A DNA stretch of 64,000 nucleotides from Spirometra erinaceieuropaei (GCA_902702965.1 CACRXP010000191.1:652806-716805); one strand, 5' to 3'; shown: positions 24,801 to 36,744, numbered from the stretch's first letter. The notes: generated from the letters alone by a model not told the origin. Numbers and translations are program-made.

Positions 24801-26565
24801 AAGAGACACAGAGGCGCTGATGAACCCATCGACGAGCCGACCCTCTCTCAGTCGCTTTATGAAACGTCATAAAATCGGCGAAGCAGATATCTGAGCATTT
24901 ACCTAGGTTCTGCGCAGCCAGTAAGGTGAATCGTCCTGTATTTGTAAACTGCTGACTGGCTGCTGGCAGCTTATGAGTACGATGCGATTATTCCGCGAAA
25001 ATTGGTGGATTTCAGTTCAAGTATCCATACCAACTTTCAGACCGAGCGGGCGGTGTTACTCGGAGTTTGCGCATACGTTTTTCAAGAAACCAAAAAGATC
25101 AGACAGGGCTATGTTTCGAAAGTAACGCTGATCAACAAAATCTTGCTCTTTAAGTCCAGTATGACTCAAAAGCCGATAACTTTTTGTCAGCATCAAATGT
25201 AATGCAAAAATGTGCAATGCGACCCGCAAAAGTCACTTCCCACATTGATCTTATTTTCACAATTTGTAGCCGAAAAAGGTGAAGAAAAATGTTTATTGCC
25301 CCTAACTGCCTGAGACACATAACTGCTTATAAAGCAAATTCCCTAAGTGTCAGAATCAAGGCTGAACGACCCAATATACTAAAACGGAAGTATTTTTGTG
25401 GTGCGCAGAGGAACGCAGAAAATTGCTGGCTGCACAGAGTATGAGATTCAAAATGGGGGTCAGAAAAGATCAGGAAAATTGTGAGTAAAATGGGCTCGAA
25501 AGTCTCATCTACCCAGAATTCACAATAAACAAGGTCATAAAGCGTTTCAACGCTAAATTTTTACGTTTGTTGAGGACAATTCCTAGACTGGAAGTTCCGG
25601 CTGAAAGACAGAAAACGTTTCGCCAATTTTATGGTGTCACATCCTGCAATTGCGATTAGCCGTCAACTAGGAGAGGGCTATAGCACGCATTTCTGGTTTT
25701 GCCTCCGCAGACACGTTGAAAACTCGATAAAGGAAACACGACAGTTTTCTGAGCTTGGCTTCGGAAGGACTTTTGATCATGAAAATCAGTGAATAAGCGT
25801 GCTACTGGCATCCCAATGATACCAATGGCTTATTTTAATGACGAAATGGCATTCAGAGCCCGACCTAAAAATCTCTGCTCTAAGTTCTCTGCATCATTTG
25901 CTCGTAAAAATTTCCTACGAAATTCTAGACGGGTCTACTGCGGCTATGAAAATGAATAGGATATTGACAAGAAAGATAAAGGGTCCGTGAATGAGCAGTC
26001 CGCAAACTACAGAATTGTCCAGACCGTTTATATGGCAGCGAGGTTGTGGAAGGACTTGATGTGTCGGGGAGGCTGGTGGCACTCCACCGACCACCGTAAA
26101 TATATTATGAGGTATGACGCTGCTTTTTAGATTAATCGGAGTCTCGGCAGAATAACGCCCTTTGCAACAGCATTGTTGTTCATATAAGTACGTGTACTTG
26201 ATGCTCACTTCCAATTTATACCTCAAACTGTTTTGCCTTTTCGTCGTTGGAAGGTATTCAAAAGGGCATGACGTCGTGACAGACCTCCTTTGTTTAGTCG
26301 GAGTGAAATAGTGTTAATCTACAAGAGCTAAATATTCGAAGTGGCAGCTAGTTTCGGACAAAAGAATGCAGAAGAGGAACCTTTCGAGTAGAATTCAATG
26401 TATTTTCCAGCAGTCTTTACTACGAGTATTGAAATTTGAAAACTATGTGGATTTGGCTTTATTTTCTGGTTTTCTATAACCTAGATCTATGAATCTGATA
26501 CCAAGAATTCTGAGACAATGCATAAATTGGTCTAAAATTCGACCAAAATGGCAACTAATAGTCTA
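21831..26565 (-). other. Synaptogyrin intron 1, no gene called
   Basis: AT-rich intronic sequence with short unassigned frames. 22860-23380 is CA- and C-rich. 23525-23760 holds a telomere-like segment (separate entry). A 131-codon plus frame at 22982-23377 is low-complexity, overlaps open frames on the other strand and has no recognisable product. Confidence 0.4.
23525..23615. repeat. Telomere-like (TTAGGG) degenerate stretch
   Basis: Several TTAGGG units, mostly with one to four intervening bases (GTTAGGGTTAGG occurs twice between 23570 and 23600). The flanking 23615-23700 is the inverse of the segment at 20765-20860, so it is part of the same dispersed family and not a chromosome end. Confidence 0.7.
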
Positions 26566-26878
26566 TATCATGCGCCGCTGTGCGGCTGCTGGTTGGGCTC
26601 GAGAGAGAGAGAGTTCATAAGGCACAACGGAAAGAGTGAGCTCCGTAAGAACGATCGGTGAGCGCCCCCTAACATTGTACGTTCCCGATCGAAAACCGAC
26701 AGGGCAACGGGTACGTGGATCAGTGGTTAGAGGCGTGGACTTCTAACAAACATGTCGCGAGTTCGAGCCTCGGGTGTGCCACACTTCGGGGTTGCGTGTG
26801 ACTGGCTGACGACGGCTAATAAGCCAGAAATGGCCATTCCAGTCTCCCTTGTCTTTGTCGGTAATGTCATTCTGCCTA
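26566..26878 (+). repeat. SINE copy 6 (near full-length)
   Basis: It starts with the module (ATCATGCGCCGCTGTGCGGC, GGTTGGGCTCGAGAGAG, ACGGAAAGAGTGAG, CGATCGGTGAGCGCC). Then come the linker TTCCCGATCGAAAACCGACAG and a tRNA-like head with A-box-like TGGATCAGTGGTTAGAGG, an anticodon-loop-like GGACTTCTAAC and B-box-like GCGAGTTCGAGCC. Body and tail end in TCTGCC. The head most resembles a tRNA-Arg(TCT) arm, from CTTCTAA in the anticodon-loop position; this is an inference. Confidence 0.87.
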
Positions 26879-28257
26879 ATGTGAATCTATTAGTAAGTAT
26901 AAAATGGAAGGTTTTAGTTGCGTAATAGGCATCAGTAAATCATTTTACTTGAACAGCCTTTTTTGCCCTTACACACCTACTCCCATCTAAAGACTAATGA
27001 AAAAATTAGCTTAAAAGTATTTAGGTGTATTTGTGCTAGAGTTCATAGATAATTGGCCTTTAAAAAACTGGGTCCCAGTTCTTAATAAACGCCAGACACA
27101 ACAAAAACAAGTTCCATCCAACTTTAATTGACTCAAAGGCATGCATAATTTACAGCGCTGTCAAAAATCAGAAACCCCAGTGAACTTGGCATTGCGGCAC
27201 TTTCCAAATCCATTGCGACGGAAACAAAAAACGACATAAACCATCCATCAAACCAGTCTATTGCTTGGTGTGTGGCCCGCCCTGTCGAAGGCAGGTAAAA
27301 ATGTCTATCTGCCATTACAGCTCAAATAAGTGCCATTAAGCAGAAATTAAGAATGCAAAGTTTCATTTTGTCCGCCACAAGATCGCGAGCATGTCGCGTA
27401 ACTTGGCTAAGAATAAAGTTCCGCTCAAGTGCTTCTGTGCAAATTGAAAACCACGCAGGTTTTTGTCATGACAGACGCAAAAGATCAACTGAAGACAGGA
27501 AGGTGGAGAAATTATCTTTATTTTAATACTGCACTGTAGCGAATGCCCAAAGACCAAGTGGGATTATACCGAGTCCTTTAAGGTTAATCTTAAAAGCAGT
27601 CAGTAAGAATGTGTGCTCTGAGATGCAGAGAGGTTTCGTTGTTCTTCATTCACTTTAAAATTATAAGGTTTTTGCGCGGCCAAAATCTATTTCAGCGCTC
27701 ACAAACCAAAATAAACACTTTTTGGTTGCACTATAGTCCTTTTGGGCTTGGGGAACTCGGCGTTGTTGCCAAAAACAGCTAGACTTTTAGACCAAAATAA
27801 TACAAGGTCCAACAAGGGATATCCAAACCATCGCAGAATAGATAAAATCGAGCTCCTGCGAAAGAATGGGCCATCCGATGCTCATAGCAGCATTCGAACT
27901 GAATAACAGAAACGTTCCAGAGTTTGCCCGAAGCTAAAAATCTGCTGCGGCATTCGGGAAATTTTCAGAATTGTCAGTGAAAACTAGCCTTTTCATATGG
28001 AATTTAAAGAGTTGAATGCGGACCGCATTTTTCTTAAAATCTCATAAACAATGACACGTCATGCCCTCGGACAACTTTTCGGTGGCCGCCCGGCAAAGGC
28101 ACATCAATGTAATTAAAAATAACAAGTGCTTTGCGTAGAAATGAGTAACGTCTTGCGGCGGAAACGCAATAAAACTGGCTTTCTTATTGTTTCTGAACAG
28201 CCATTTTTATTTAAAGTAGGCATAAACAGCGAAATTTATTGGAATCAGTAAAGTTCT
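26879..28257 (-). other. Intron 1, no gene called
   Basis: AT-rich intronic sequence. Frames of 60 to 64 codons occur at 27133-27315 and 27363-27557 (minus), without recognisable products or matching splice signals. Confidence 0.45.
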
Positions 28258-28460
28258 CAACGGCTTATCAACTGCAGCTTGTCGTTGCATAACACAGATA
28301 ACAAGTGAGAAAGATACGGAGGTTTGAACTTCGACAGAGAAAATCAATGTATAACAGCAAGATCATCGTATGCTATACGTTTTACTGCCGTTTTACACTG
28401 ATTTTCTCTGTCGAAGCTCAAACATCTGTATATTTTTCACTTGCAGCTGATAAGCCGTTG
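28258..28460. repeat. Inverted repeat (fold-back), about 200 bp
   Basis: The left arm 28258-28353 (CAACGGCTTATCAACTGCAG ... TTCGACAGAGAAAATCAATG) and right arm 28392-28460 are inverted copies at roughly nine in ten positions. The left arm carries an extra block of about 26 bases near 28277-28303. The loop is about 38 bases. No coding content. It resembles an old MITE or a small fold-back element. Confidence 0.75.
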
Positions 28461-29087
28461 CAAAATTAAATGGTTCAAATAAAATCTGCCGTCTTTGTCT
28501 GCCTTAAGTTCATTCCGGAGAAATATTGCTTCAGGCCATTTTTTAGGCTAGGAAAAATGTCCATGCTATCGAACCAAAGTCTAAAGTTTAACGTAGACAG
28601 TAGACAGAAAATATAGGGGACTAAGTAAACAGAAGCCAACTTTCCAATTTTCTGATATGACAGCTGATTATTTCGGAGAATGCCAGTTGCTGGGGCGTTT
28701 TTGCACGTAAAAACTCGAAAAATGTCACTGCTGCAGACGTAGAAAAAAATCGAAAATCTTAAAATTGCATGCTACCTTTGATGAAGGAACATATAAAGTG
28801 AGCCGTCGGTTATCTTATTCCTTTTTCACCAATAGAATCTGCCCACGGACAAGAACGTTTTGGAGGACAAACTCATCAAAATTTGCGCCTCTGGCACATA
28901 CTGTCCTGCAAATGTATGCGAATTCCAGAAACAATAAAGGATTGGATAAATTCATTCCGGATAAAAAGTTTTATTAACTCCAACTACATTTTCCTTCCAT
29001 TTTCAAGTAATGATGTAGCGCAGTAGGTCCTGTGTTTGATCGCAAAATACCTGTAACTTCTGCTAACGAGTGAATAACTTTAATTTA
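28461..29087 (-). other. Intron 1, no gene called
   Basis: AT-rich. One plus-strand frame of 70 codons (28765-28977) has no recognisable product. Confidence 0.45.
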
Positions 29088-29793
29088 TACAGCAAATGTG
29101 CTAACACATGAAATGTTAACCAGCATCCTGAAATGCGTTTTGACATTAAAATATTAATTAGGTAAGGTTGTAATATTAATTACCCTGCAGCATAATCCCA
29201 GGATACTTCAGTTACATTGGGACGCCGCCTTTTGAAATAAAGTTTTTCTGAACCCCTGTATAAGTTACTGAGAAATTAATCTGAATTTTTCTCTTCGATT
29301 TTCGGTTTCCTCATAAATTTAAATATATTTCATAAGACATACGTGTACAAGTATTCGTTCTTTTATTCATTTGGCAAAAAATCACATCGTCTTTAAATTT
29401 TTTACTTAAAGGAAGGAGATAATCTAGTTTCAAAAGCTTCTAATTATGAGATTTTAAGATTATGAAATGCCCGTTCATACCACATCGTGTCGCTGCATTT
29501 ATTAATGTTGTCTATAAGGTTTACAACATGTCTCTACCCCCTGCAATAATTTATAAACCACACACGGTCTCCTTTTAACAGTGTTTAGGAAAGTATGGTT
29601 TCCCGTATACGGAAAATATACAGCTTGCGGATTGGGAACCCTGAATGGAAGTGTAACGGCAGATAGGGCTTCAAATTATTCGCGAATTGGAAAAGTTTTT
29701 AAAATAAAACTATACCCTTCATTCAAGTAAAAAATCTGCAAATGCGTTTCAGAATTTTAGCCAACACTTAATGAGTCGGTAAATCTACAGTGC
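29088..29793 (+). mobile_element. Fold-back element family, copy 3 (right arm mostly deleted)
   Basis: Same order as the 4.6-kb copy: left arm with CTAACACATGAAATGTTAACC and GAAATGCGTTTTGAC; core with ACGGAAAATATACAGC, GGGAACCCTGAATGG and GTGTAACGGCAG. Only the outermost part of the right arm remains (AAATGCGTTTCAGAATTTTAG, TTAATGAGTC, ending CTACAG). Most of the right arm is lost by internal deletion. Confidence 0.75.
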
Positions 29794-30302
29794 ATCTTAA
29801 AGTGACCCTCGCATTTAGCACGCCTGTACAAGCCATCAGTATGCCTTATTATTGTAGCGGAGAGCCTTGATTCGAAAAAGTGCCATGTGCACATTAAATC
29901 GCAGATGAGGAGGAATCTCCACGAACGAAAAAGACAGATGGCATGCCCTGAACGAGCAATAATAGCATTAACGCCGCTATAGTATTAGGGGTCGATTTGA
30001 CTGTTCTTTATAACATTTGGTGAATGACAGAAAGGTCGTGCCAGTCATTCCCGTTATACCACAGCATGCCAGCAGCTACGTTTCGTAGACTAATGTCTCC
30101 GCAAGCCTACGAGATAGCAGTTAATCATGCCGATGAATGGGTTTAATTAGTGACCCTATATAATGCCCATATATATATGTGCATGTTTGTGTTTCCGGTC
30201 CCAGCTGGTGGTCAGGGTTATGGTTGGCTGAATGAAGGCAAACAAGCCCGAAACAGTGCTGTATCAATCTACCCCCCAGACTCTGTCGTATCCGCTCTGA
30301 TA
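29794..30302. other. Intron 1 between repeats; TA-rich
   Basis: Contains short TA microsatellite runs near 30168-30178 and 30299-30310. No gene seen. Confidence 0.45.
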
Positions 30303-30668
30303 TATATATAGGCAGAATGGTATTACCGACAAAGACAAGGGAGACTGGAATGGCCATTTCTGGCTTATTAGCTGCTGGTTGGGCTCGAGAGCGAGAGCCC
30401 TTAAGGCACAACGGAACGAGTGAGTTCCGTATGAACGATCGTAGAGCGCCCCCTAACATTGTATATTCCCGATCGAAAACCTACAGGGCAACGGGCTCGT
30501 GGCCCGGTGGGTAGAGGCGTGGACTTCTAAACCAACAGGTCGCGAGTTCGAAGCTCGGGTGTTCCACACTTCGGGCTTGGATATGGCTGGCTGACGACGG
30601 CTAATAAGCCAGAAATGGCCATTCCAGTCTCCCTTGTCTTTGTCGATAATACCATTCTGCCTATATAT
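30303..30668. repeat. SINE copy 7: inverted pair flanked by TA runs
   Basis: Bases 30303-30370 are a minus-strand tail and body (AGGCAGAATGGTATTACCGAC ... GGCTTATTAG). They are directly followed by a plus-strand unit 30371-30668: module, linker, tRNA-like head with A-box-like TGGCCCGGTGGGTAGAGG and B-box-like GCGAGTTCGAAGC, body and tail ending CTGCCTATATATG. Both outer ends are therefore the same tail in inverted orientation, each bordered by TA dinucleotides. Confidence 0.87.
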
Positions 30669-31408
30669 GTGGAAGGGTTTTTCTGCGTGTTATAAGTAAT
30701 CTCGGAAAGTACTGCACCGATTGCGCAGAAATTTGAACATAGCCTTGCCCGCGCATACGGCTTGGTTTTTTTCTGCTTACCTTTGTAATTATGCGATGGT
30801 ACGCCTGTGATGGGTAAAAAACCAGATTTTTTTCCGGCATAACGATGCCACCTGCTGGGGCCACTTGACCGGCAGCCACTCGGACACACGTGCGTTCGTC
30901 GAGCCCCTTGACCGGCATCCGCTCAAACGCATGGGCTCCGTCCGATGGCTGAGCTCACCCCTCCGCTCACCCTGCAGACACTTGAACATGCCCCCCACGT
31001 CTGGACCCATGCAATCTGGGCCGGTAGGCAAACTACCCACCCTTTAACAAAAAATGCAACCCTTGGGCTTCACTTGAGCTTGCCGCACACTACCCACATA
31101 ATGGGGCTGTCAACACTTCCGCTGGGATTCTCGGGCGTGACGACTGGATGCGGTTTACAAAGCTCCCTTACCCTCTCCCCCGCACAACCCACATAAGGGG
31201 ACTGTCACCCAGTATCATCCCAGTGCCGTGCAGGTCGGCTTGAGGAAGCTCGGTTGCAGTCACGACTACCGCGTTCTGCAGCTTTAGGTCTGCTCCGTTT
31301 CTCAACAGAATGAAAATTACAAGCTGAGAGTGGCTGAAAGACGCCAGCGATAAACAGCGGACCAGTGTCCAACACGCCTCCGTGCTCAGCATTCACGCTG
31401 CGCTCTGA
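30669..31408. other. GC-rich repeat-like stretch before the Helitron relic
   Basis: 30840-31260 has open frames on both strands and short runs shared with 6250-6560 (CCACTTGAGCTTG and a CGTGACnnCTGGA-like run). It is probably a dispersed repeat or the non-coding 5' part of the Helitron. No Helitron terminus was identified. Confidence 0.35.
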
Positions 31409-34100
31409 AGAGCACATTCATTTGCGTGATGCTGTTGTGAATGACGGTACGACAACATTCGTTGGAAGGCTTACGATTTTGCCATCTAACATATACCGTT
31501 AGTCGGAGACCGATTTTAACGCAGTATCCATTTACTTTTCGAGATGGTGCCGGTGGATATCATTTCAACGTTAGGATGATAAATCCAGTCAGAGATGAGG
31601 TAACGCACATGAAATGCAGCGCAATGAACTACTACTCCTACCAACTTATGATTTGGCGGAGTGTACGTAATCCCCCTTTTGACATGCCGTCAATTGCTTC
31701 ATTACTGCATTGTGGATATGTATGCAAAAAACGAAACAGAACGCCTGCTTTTCATTCGCTTAAATCAGATCAAGTTGTATTCTAAAGAATACATTCGTTT
31801 GCATGATGCAGTTGTAAACGACGGTAATACACCTAACGTTGTAAGAATAACGATTTTGTCATCCACATATACAGACAGTTCACGTCATTTGTTCGAATGC
31901 GCTCGAGGTGCAATTGCTTACGTTTGTCAGTACGGGCGTCCAGACCTACTCATTACGTTCACATGCAATCCAGCTTGGGGGGATATTTATCAGCTGTTAC
32001 TTCCTGAGCTATCGCCGGTGCATAGGTATTACATCACTGCACGTATTTTCAGGAAGAAACTGCAATCGCTGATGAACTTCATGGTGAAGCACGAGGTGGT
32101 TGGGTCTGTGCGTTGCTGGATGTATTAGGTGGAACGGCAAAGGAGGGTACTGGCCCATGCACATGTCTTCATTTGGCTCTATAAAAAGGTCGAAATCGAC
32201 GATGCAATACGCGATGAATTACCTGACGTCGATGTCAACAACGATTTGCATGAAGTTGTGACGAAGAATATGATACATGAAACTTGAGGTGCACTAAATC
32301 CCAATTCTCCCACCCCCCGCACCTCCCCCCGGCATGGTAGACGGAAAATGCCCTAAGAGATATCCTCGGGCATTCGTTTGCAACACATCTTTCGATTAAA
32401 ACGGAAGCCCCTTACACGGAAAAGGATCAGCGGAAGACGTCGGCAAATTGGAGACCGTACGAACGCGAATCGGTGGCATAAAGTCGATAACCGCTGCGTT
32501 GTGTCCTGTTCGCCCTTGCTTTTAGAAGCAAACGCAGCTCACATAAACGTGTAAAACTGCAATTCCGGGAAAAGAATTGGGTGCATTTGTAAGTATGTAA
32601 ATATAGGCAGCGACATGGCCGTTTTCGGCCTGCAAAACGAAACGAGAGAAAGGGATGCGGACATACGACTCGATGAAAGCGCACAGTATTTGGCTGGAAG
32701 ATGCGTCAACTGCAACAGATCCGTGTGGCGAATTCTTCCATTCCTCCTCCATTAGCGAAGTCCAGGTGTTGTAAACTTGTAGTACAGTTAGAGAATGGGC
32801 AATGCGTTTACTTTACAGCTGCAAATGTGCAACAGGTTGCCTTAGGTCCCCCGGCAACAACATTAACTGCGTTTTCCACGTTAAGCCAAACTGCCGCATT
32901 TGCTAAAACGCTGTCGTATTCAGAAGTGTCTACGTATTACACAGGGAATATGTTTATAAAATCATCCGAACGACGCAAACGAGGAGAGCGAGTGGTGGGA
33001 CACCCTGGCATACTCAAAGAACTGCGGTAGGCAGACTGCATACCGTGCATCCCAATCTTACTTCGCATGGTGTTGATGAATGTGCCACGTCGAACGTCTT
33101 TCCAGCAACTGAAATCTATCAACGGCGTTACGCATGCCACTTTCAGCAGTGCGTGTCAGGCTCTTCATTTACTGGAGAACGATCAACAGTAGGACGTATG
33201 TATTAATGACGTCTGCATCAAGTCCCATTCACATCAAATTCATGCATTGCTTGCAGTCATATTGATCGCATTCTCTCCTAAGTCTCCAACAGTTTTGCGG
33301 GAGAAATATAAATCGCACATGGCTAAAGATATCTTCCGTCAACTATGCAAGGAAAATTCAAATGTGGCTCGCACAGCAGGAATCTACAGCGAGGCGTTAT
33401 TAGTGACTGAGGATATGTAAGTAGAAATCGCGAACAAAGTTCCTAGTCAACTGGGAATGTCACCGGAAAACCAATCTGCTGCTGCTTCGTTAGATGTAGA
33501 TTGGCGGCATGAGCAAAAATGTAACACGGTTCAACTTCTGCCATGCTTGCAATCAAAAAATTCCTAAGCTAAGACAGGAGAAAAATGGCATTTAAGATCA
33601 AATAATGCGGAATGTCAATAAGGGGTTTGGAGGAATCTTTTTCCTAGGCGCGCCAGGAGGGACTGGCAAAACGTTTCTACTACGACCGATTCTGACGGCA
33701 ATTCGATCCAGTAAATGACACAGCCCTAGCACTTGCATCCCCGGAATAGCTGCAACTCTGCTACCCGGCAGAAAATCCGTTCATTCAGCTTCGAAATTGC
33801 CTTTGAACGCGCAATTCATTGAAACCCCCGCGTGTAACATTTCCAAAGCATCCGGCATGGGAAAAGTACTGAAGCAATTTAAACTTATTGTTTGAAATGA
33901 ATGCACAATGGCCCAGAGAAAGCGCTCGAGGCCGTTGATCGAGCACTGCGGGATTTGCGAGGAAACAGCAGACCATTTCCTATGCACTGCTACTGCTTGC
34001 AGCAGACTTCAGGCACACACTGCCTGTAATTTCTCGATCGACAACAGTGGGCGAAATAAATGTCCGCCGTCACCACTTACTCCAGAACGCTCGAGCGCGG
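31409..34100 (+). pseudogene. Decayed autonomous Helitron: Rep (HUH) and Pif1-like helicase remnants
   Basis: Helitrons encode a RepHel protein, a rolling-circle HUH endonuclease fused to a SF1B helicase. Read across three frames, this stretch keeps the RepHel modules in order. FRDGAGGYHFN is near 31550 and VDMYAKNETERLLFIRLNQ near 31710-31765. GRPDLLITFTCNP is near 31935-31975 and the HUH motif HAH is at 32156-32164. GALNPNSP is near 32290, KYVN-GSDMAVFGLQNE near 32590-32640 and VVQLENGQCVYFT near 32780-32815. GHPGILKE lies at about 33000 and the Walker A motif GAPGGTGKT at 33647-33673. The degraded Walker B line (KLIV stop NECTMAQ) is at about 33880-33920. Many stops and frameshifts, including TAG at 32126 just before HUH, make it non-functional. 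It lies antisense in synaptogyrin intron 1. Confidence 0.88.
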
Positions 34101-36654
34101 CCGGGTGCAGCAAACAATTGACCTGTCTTCGACAGTGACTAGAGGAACACTCCTGGGTTTCGCACACAATACATCCCGCCAACCGGTGGCCCTTATATCT
34201 TTCTCAGTTGGGAACGTGCCCCTTCCTCTTTCCCTTATTTCCCAATTCATGGGCTTGAGCCACGGCAACGCGTGTCAGGGTCCAGCTAATACTGGATAAC
34301 AAGCGAAATACTAAGGTAGAGGAGGGCGTTGCGGGGACTGCACCGTATTGTATACCGGTAATTCTGGGCAATAAAACAGCAACGACGGATTCGGTTCACG
34401 ATGTCTTTTGAGGAGGATGTCCTATGCATGAGCCAGCTGTCAAACGGTAAGTTTAACCTGGTATACCGTTAACGAGCGCGTTCATTCTATCATCACATAT
34501 CTGGGAGAAATATAAACTTTCCATCACATCCGCAAGCGGACAGACGCTAGAACCCGATCATTACTCAAAATCTAAAATGGCTACTGAACAGCAAGATTAA
34601 CTGATATAATCCAAAATTGCAATAGCCTGAAATATGTGGGGTTTTATCCAACACTAACCTCTGAAGTTCGGTTTAAAATTCAAATTATTAAAAGAGTTTA
34701 ATTTTCAATCGTTCTAGCTGAGTAAGTTATGTTTCACGTTGATATTTATCATTCTCTTTCCCTCAATATCATGTTTTTATTTTACGACAGTTCATTCTGC
34801 CAATCAGCCAGGATATGCTGTTGAGTTAGATGACAACAGCATCTCTATTCTGGTTGGTAGTTTAAGTCTTTGATTATGTGAAATGTGCGGAATGTAGTCT
34901 ATCACATATAGTTTGACGACAAGTAAGGAAATCCGTATCGATATTACTTATTTGAAACTTACGTAGAAAATCTTTTGAGTAGCTGGATACTTTAATGAGA
35001 AGGACCAAGGTCATCGATGGCGTAGCGGAATAACGCGAACCGCTGGAATTATTCTTCTAATAACTGGGACTAATTTAAGGAGCCATAGAGTAAGGGGTTG
35101 CACGTTTGGCCAATATGAGATAGTTAGAATTCCGGATGTTCACGTAATTATGCTGCCGACATCGCAACGACCTGCGCTTCAGATAATCTAGACTAAAACA
35201 GATGCCAGACTGACCCAGTGTTAGGTTACAAAAAATCCGTACGAGCAACAGATGTAAGCCTTTCTTTTGCATCAGCACCAGCTGTTTTACAGGTCGATGC
35301 GCTAAAGATCTTGCTTCGGATAGACGCTGACTGATGGAGGTATTTTCAGACCAATAGAAAACTAAAGATCAGGGCACGATGACTGTTTCTTAAAGTAAAC
35401 TTTATTGTACTTTCAATCATAGAAACTCCTAGTCGTCCCTACTAAAACCAAATGGTGTGTGGCATGCATAGAGGGAATTTTAAGCATGGTTAGCGACTGC
35501 GTCCAAGACAATCGCGGTTTCCCGTAAGATTGTTTTGTTATCACAGACTAGCTGACGAGGAAGTAGGAAGATAGTTATATGCCGCGTAAGTCAGACTCAC
35601 TAAACACCAGTTCACACGCAAATCCCCGTCTTGTGCATACTCTGTGCAGCAAAATTCGACAGTTGCTGCTCTAAAGGAAGAAGTTCATGTTGTCACGTTT
35701 CAAGGAGAAAACAGATGAGCCGTATGGGGCCGTACTTATGCAGGGTTGTAAGATAATAAAACGGCATTCCAAACTAACAAGATAATGAAAAAAAGAATAA
35801 GTTCAATTAACAAAAGGTTGACATGGCCTTTCTCCAGAAAAAAATAAAGCAACGGCGGAGAAGATCCTCGAGAGTTCAGTCGAAGCTTAGCTCCTAAGAC
35901 TGGTACAGTATCTGGGCAGAAATATGTTGTACGCATACGTATACGTACGCCAATGCATTCGTAAAAATTGGCGAAAAGTATCAAATAAGCAAAATGTTTA
36001 TCCTGCCATATACTTTCCTAAAGCGGCATCCACCAATCAAAAAAGTTATCGGTCATTCCATAACTAAAAATGCCAGAAATGCCTTAAGAAACTGCACTAG
36101 TTTGACGAGTTTCTGTACTCGAAAAAGGCAAGTATGCAGTGAGGAGCTTTTCACCGGCCTTTGTTTCCCGAATCAAACGTCAATAAACTTGACAAAATCA
36201 GATGCATTGCAAAGATAAGAATATCCAAAAATTGTAATTAAAACTACAGTAAAAAATGTTAAAAAAAGTTCTCGTGTATATGAAACGGCGTACTGCTTCA
36301 TTATGACGTTCAAGGTTATTAACATGTAAAAAATGACTTCCATTGTAAAAGGGACCATAAAACCGTCACTTAGAATACAGATATGTTCCAATATATTTGA
36401 AGATATCCTCAAGACGACGATGTATCTTCAGTTTTTAACGAAATGAAACCATGAATGCAGTTGCCATGAATATAAAATTTATTCATAGATGAAACATTTA
36501 AAGATGTTCTGTTAGCTGCCCAAGATATGAAGAGCAGGCACACATTCTTTAATAGCTTCAATATTCCACTTATTTTTTAAGGGATTGTGAAATTACATTT
36601 GTTGACACCCATAGAATAAACTCCGCGAAGAGTCTGAGGACCAAAAGCACCTAC
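34101..36654 (-). other. Intron 1, first part; no gene called
   Basis: 34101-34300 is open in several frames but no longer matches Helitron helicase clearly. The rest is AT-rich with short unassigned frames. The donor of exon 1 is at 36654-36653. Confidence 0.45.
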
Positions 36655-36744
36655 CAGACAAGCAATTTTAATAATCACTCTTGGTTGTTTAATGAAGGAG
36701 ACCGGGTCTCGTGGAGCTTCGGGCGTTTGTCCGCTGGTGTCCAT
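36655..36744 (-). CDS. SYNGR: Synaptogyrin homologue, exon 1 (residues 1-30)
   Basis: First coding exon of a four-exon synaptogyrin gene. It encodes 30 residues: a short hydrophilic N-terminus, then the family-typical block DPVSFIKQPRVIIKIACL (residues 13-30), which leads into transmembrane segment 1. Known family members carry a similar Phe-Asp-Pro ... Lys-Pro ... Ile block at the same place. The exon ends with CTG followed by a GTAGGT donor at 36654-36649, in phase 0, matching the phase-0 start of exon 2. The start at 36744 fits the usual family length. An in-frame ATG at 36840 would add 32 residues with no family resemblance. The 15.4-kb intron that follows contains a Helitron, SINEs and fold-back elements. 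Confidence 0.82.

Noticed and set aside
24812..24890. Hammerhead ribozyme (CTGATGA followed later by GAAACGTC)
   Set aside because: The spacer between the two core parts is about 37 bases and does not form a clean stem by eye.
26710..26800. Genuine tRNA gene at the SINE heads
   Set aside because: A- and B-box-like sequences and an anticodon-loop-like CTTCTAA are present, but acceptor-stem pairing is lacking and the same body and tail follow at every locus, so these are SINE heads.
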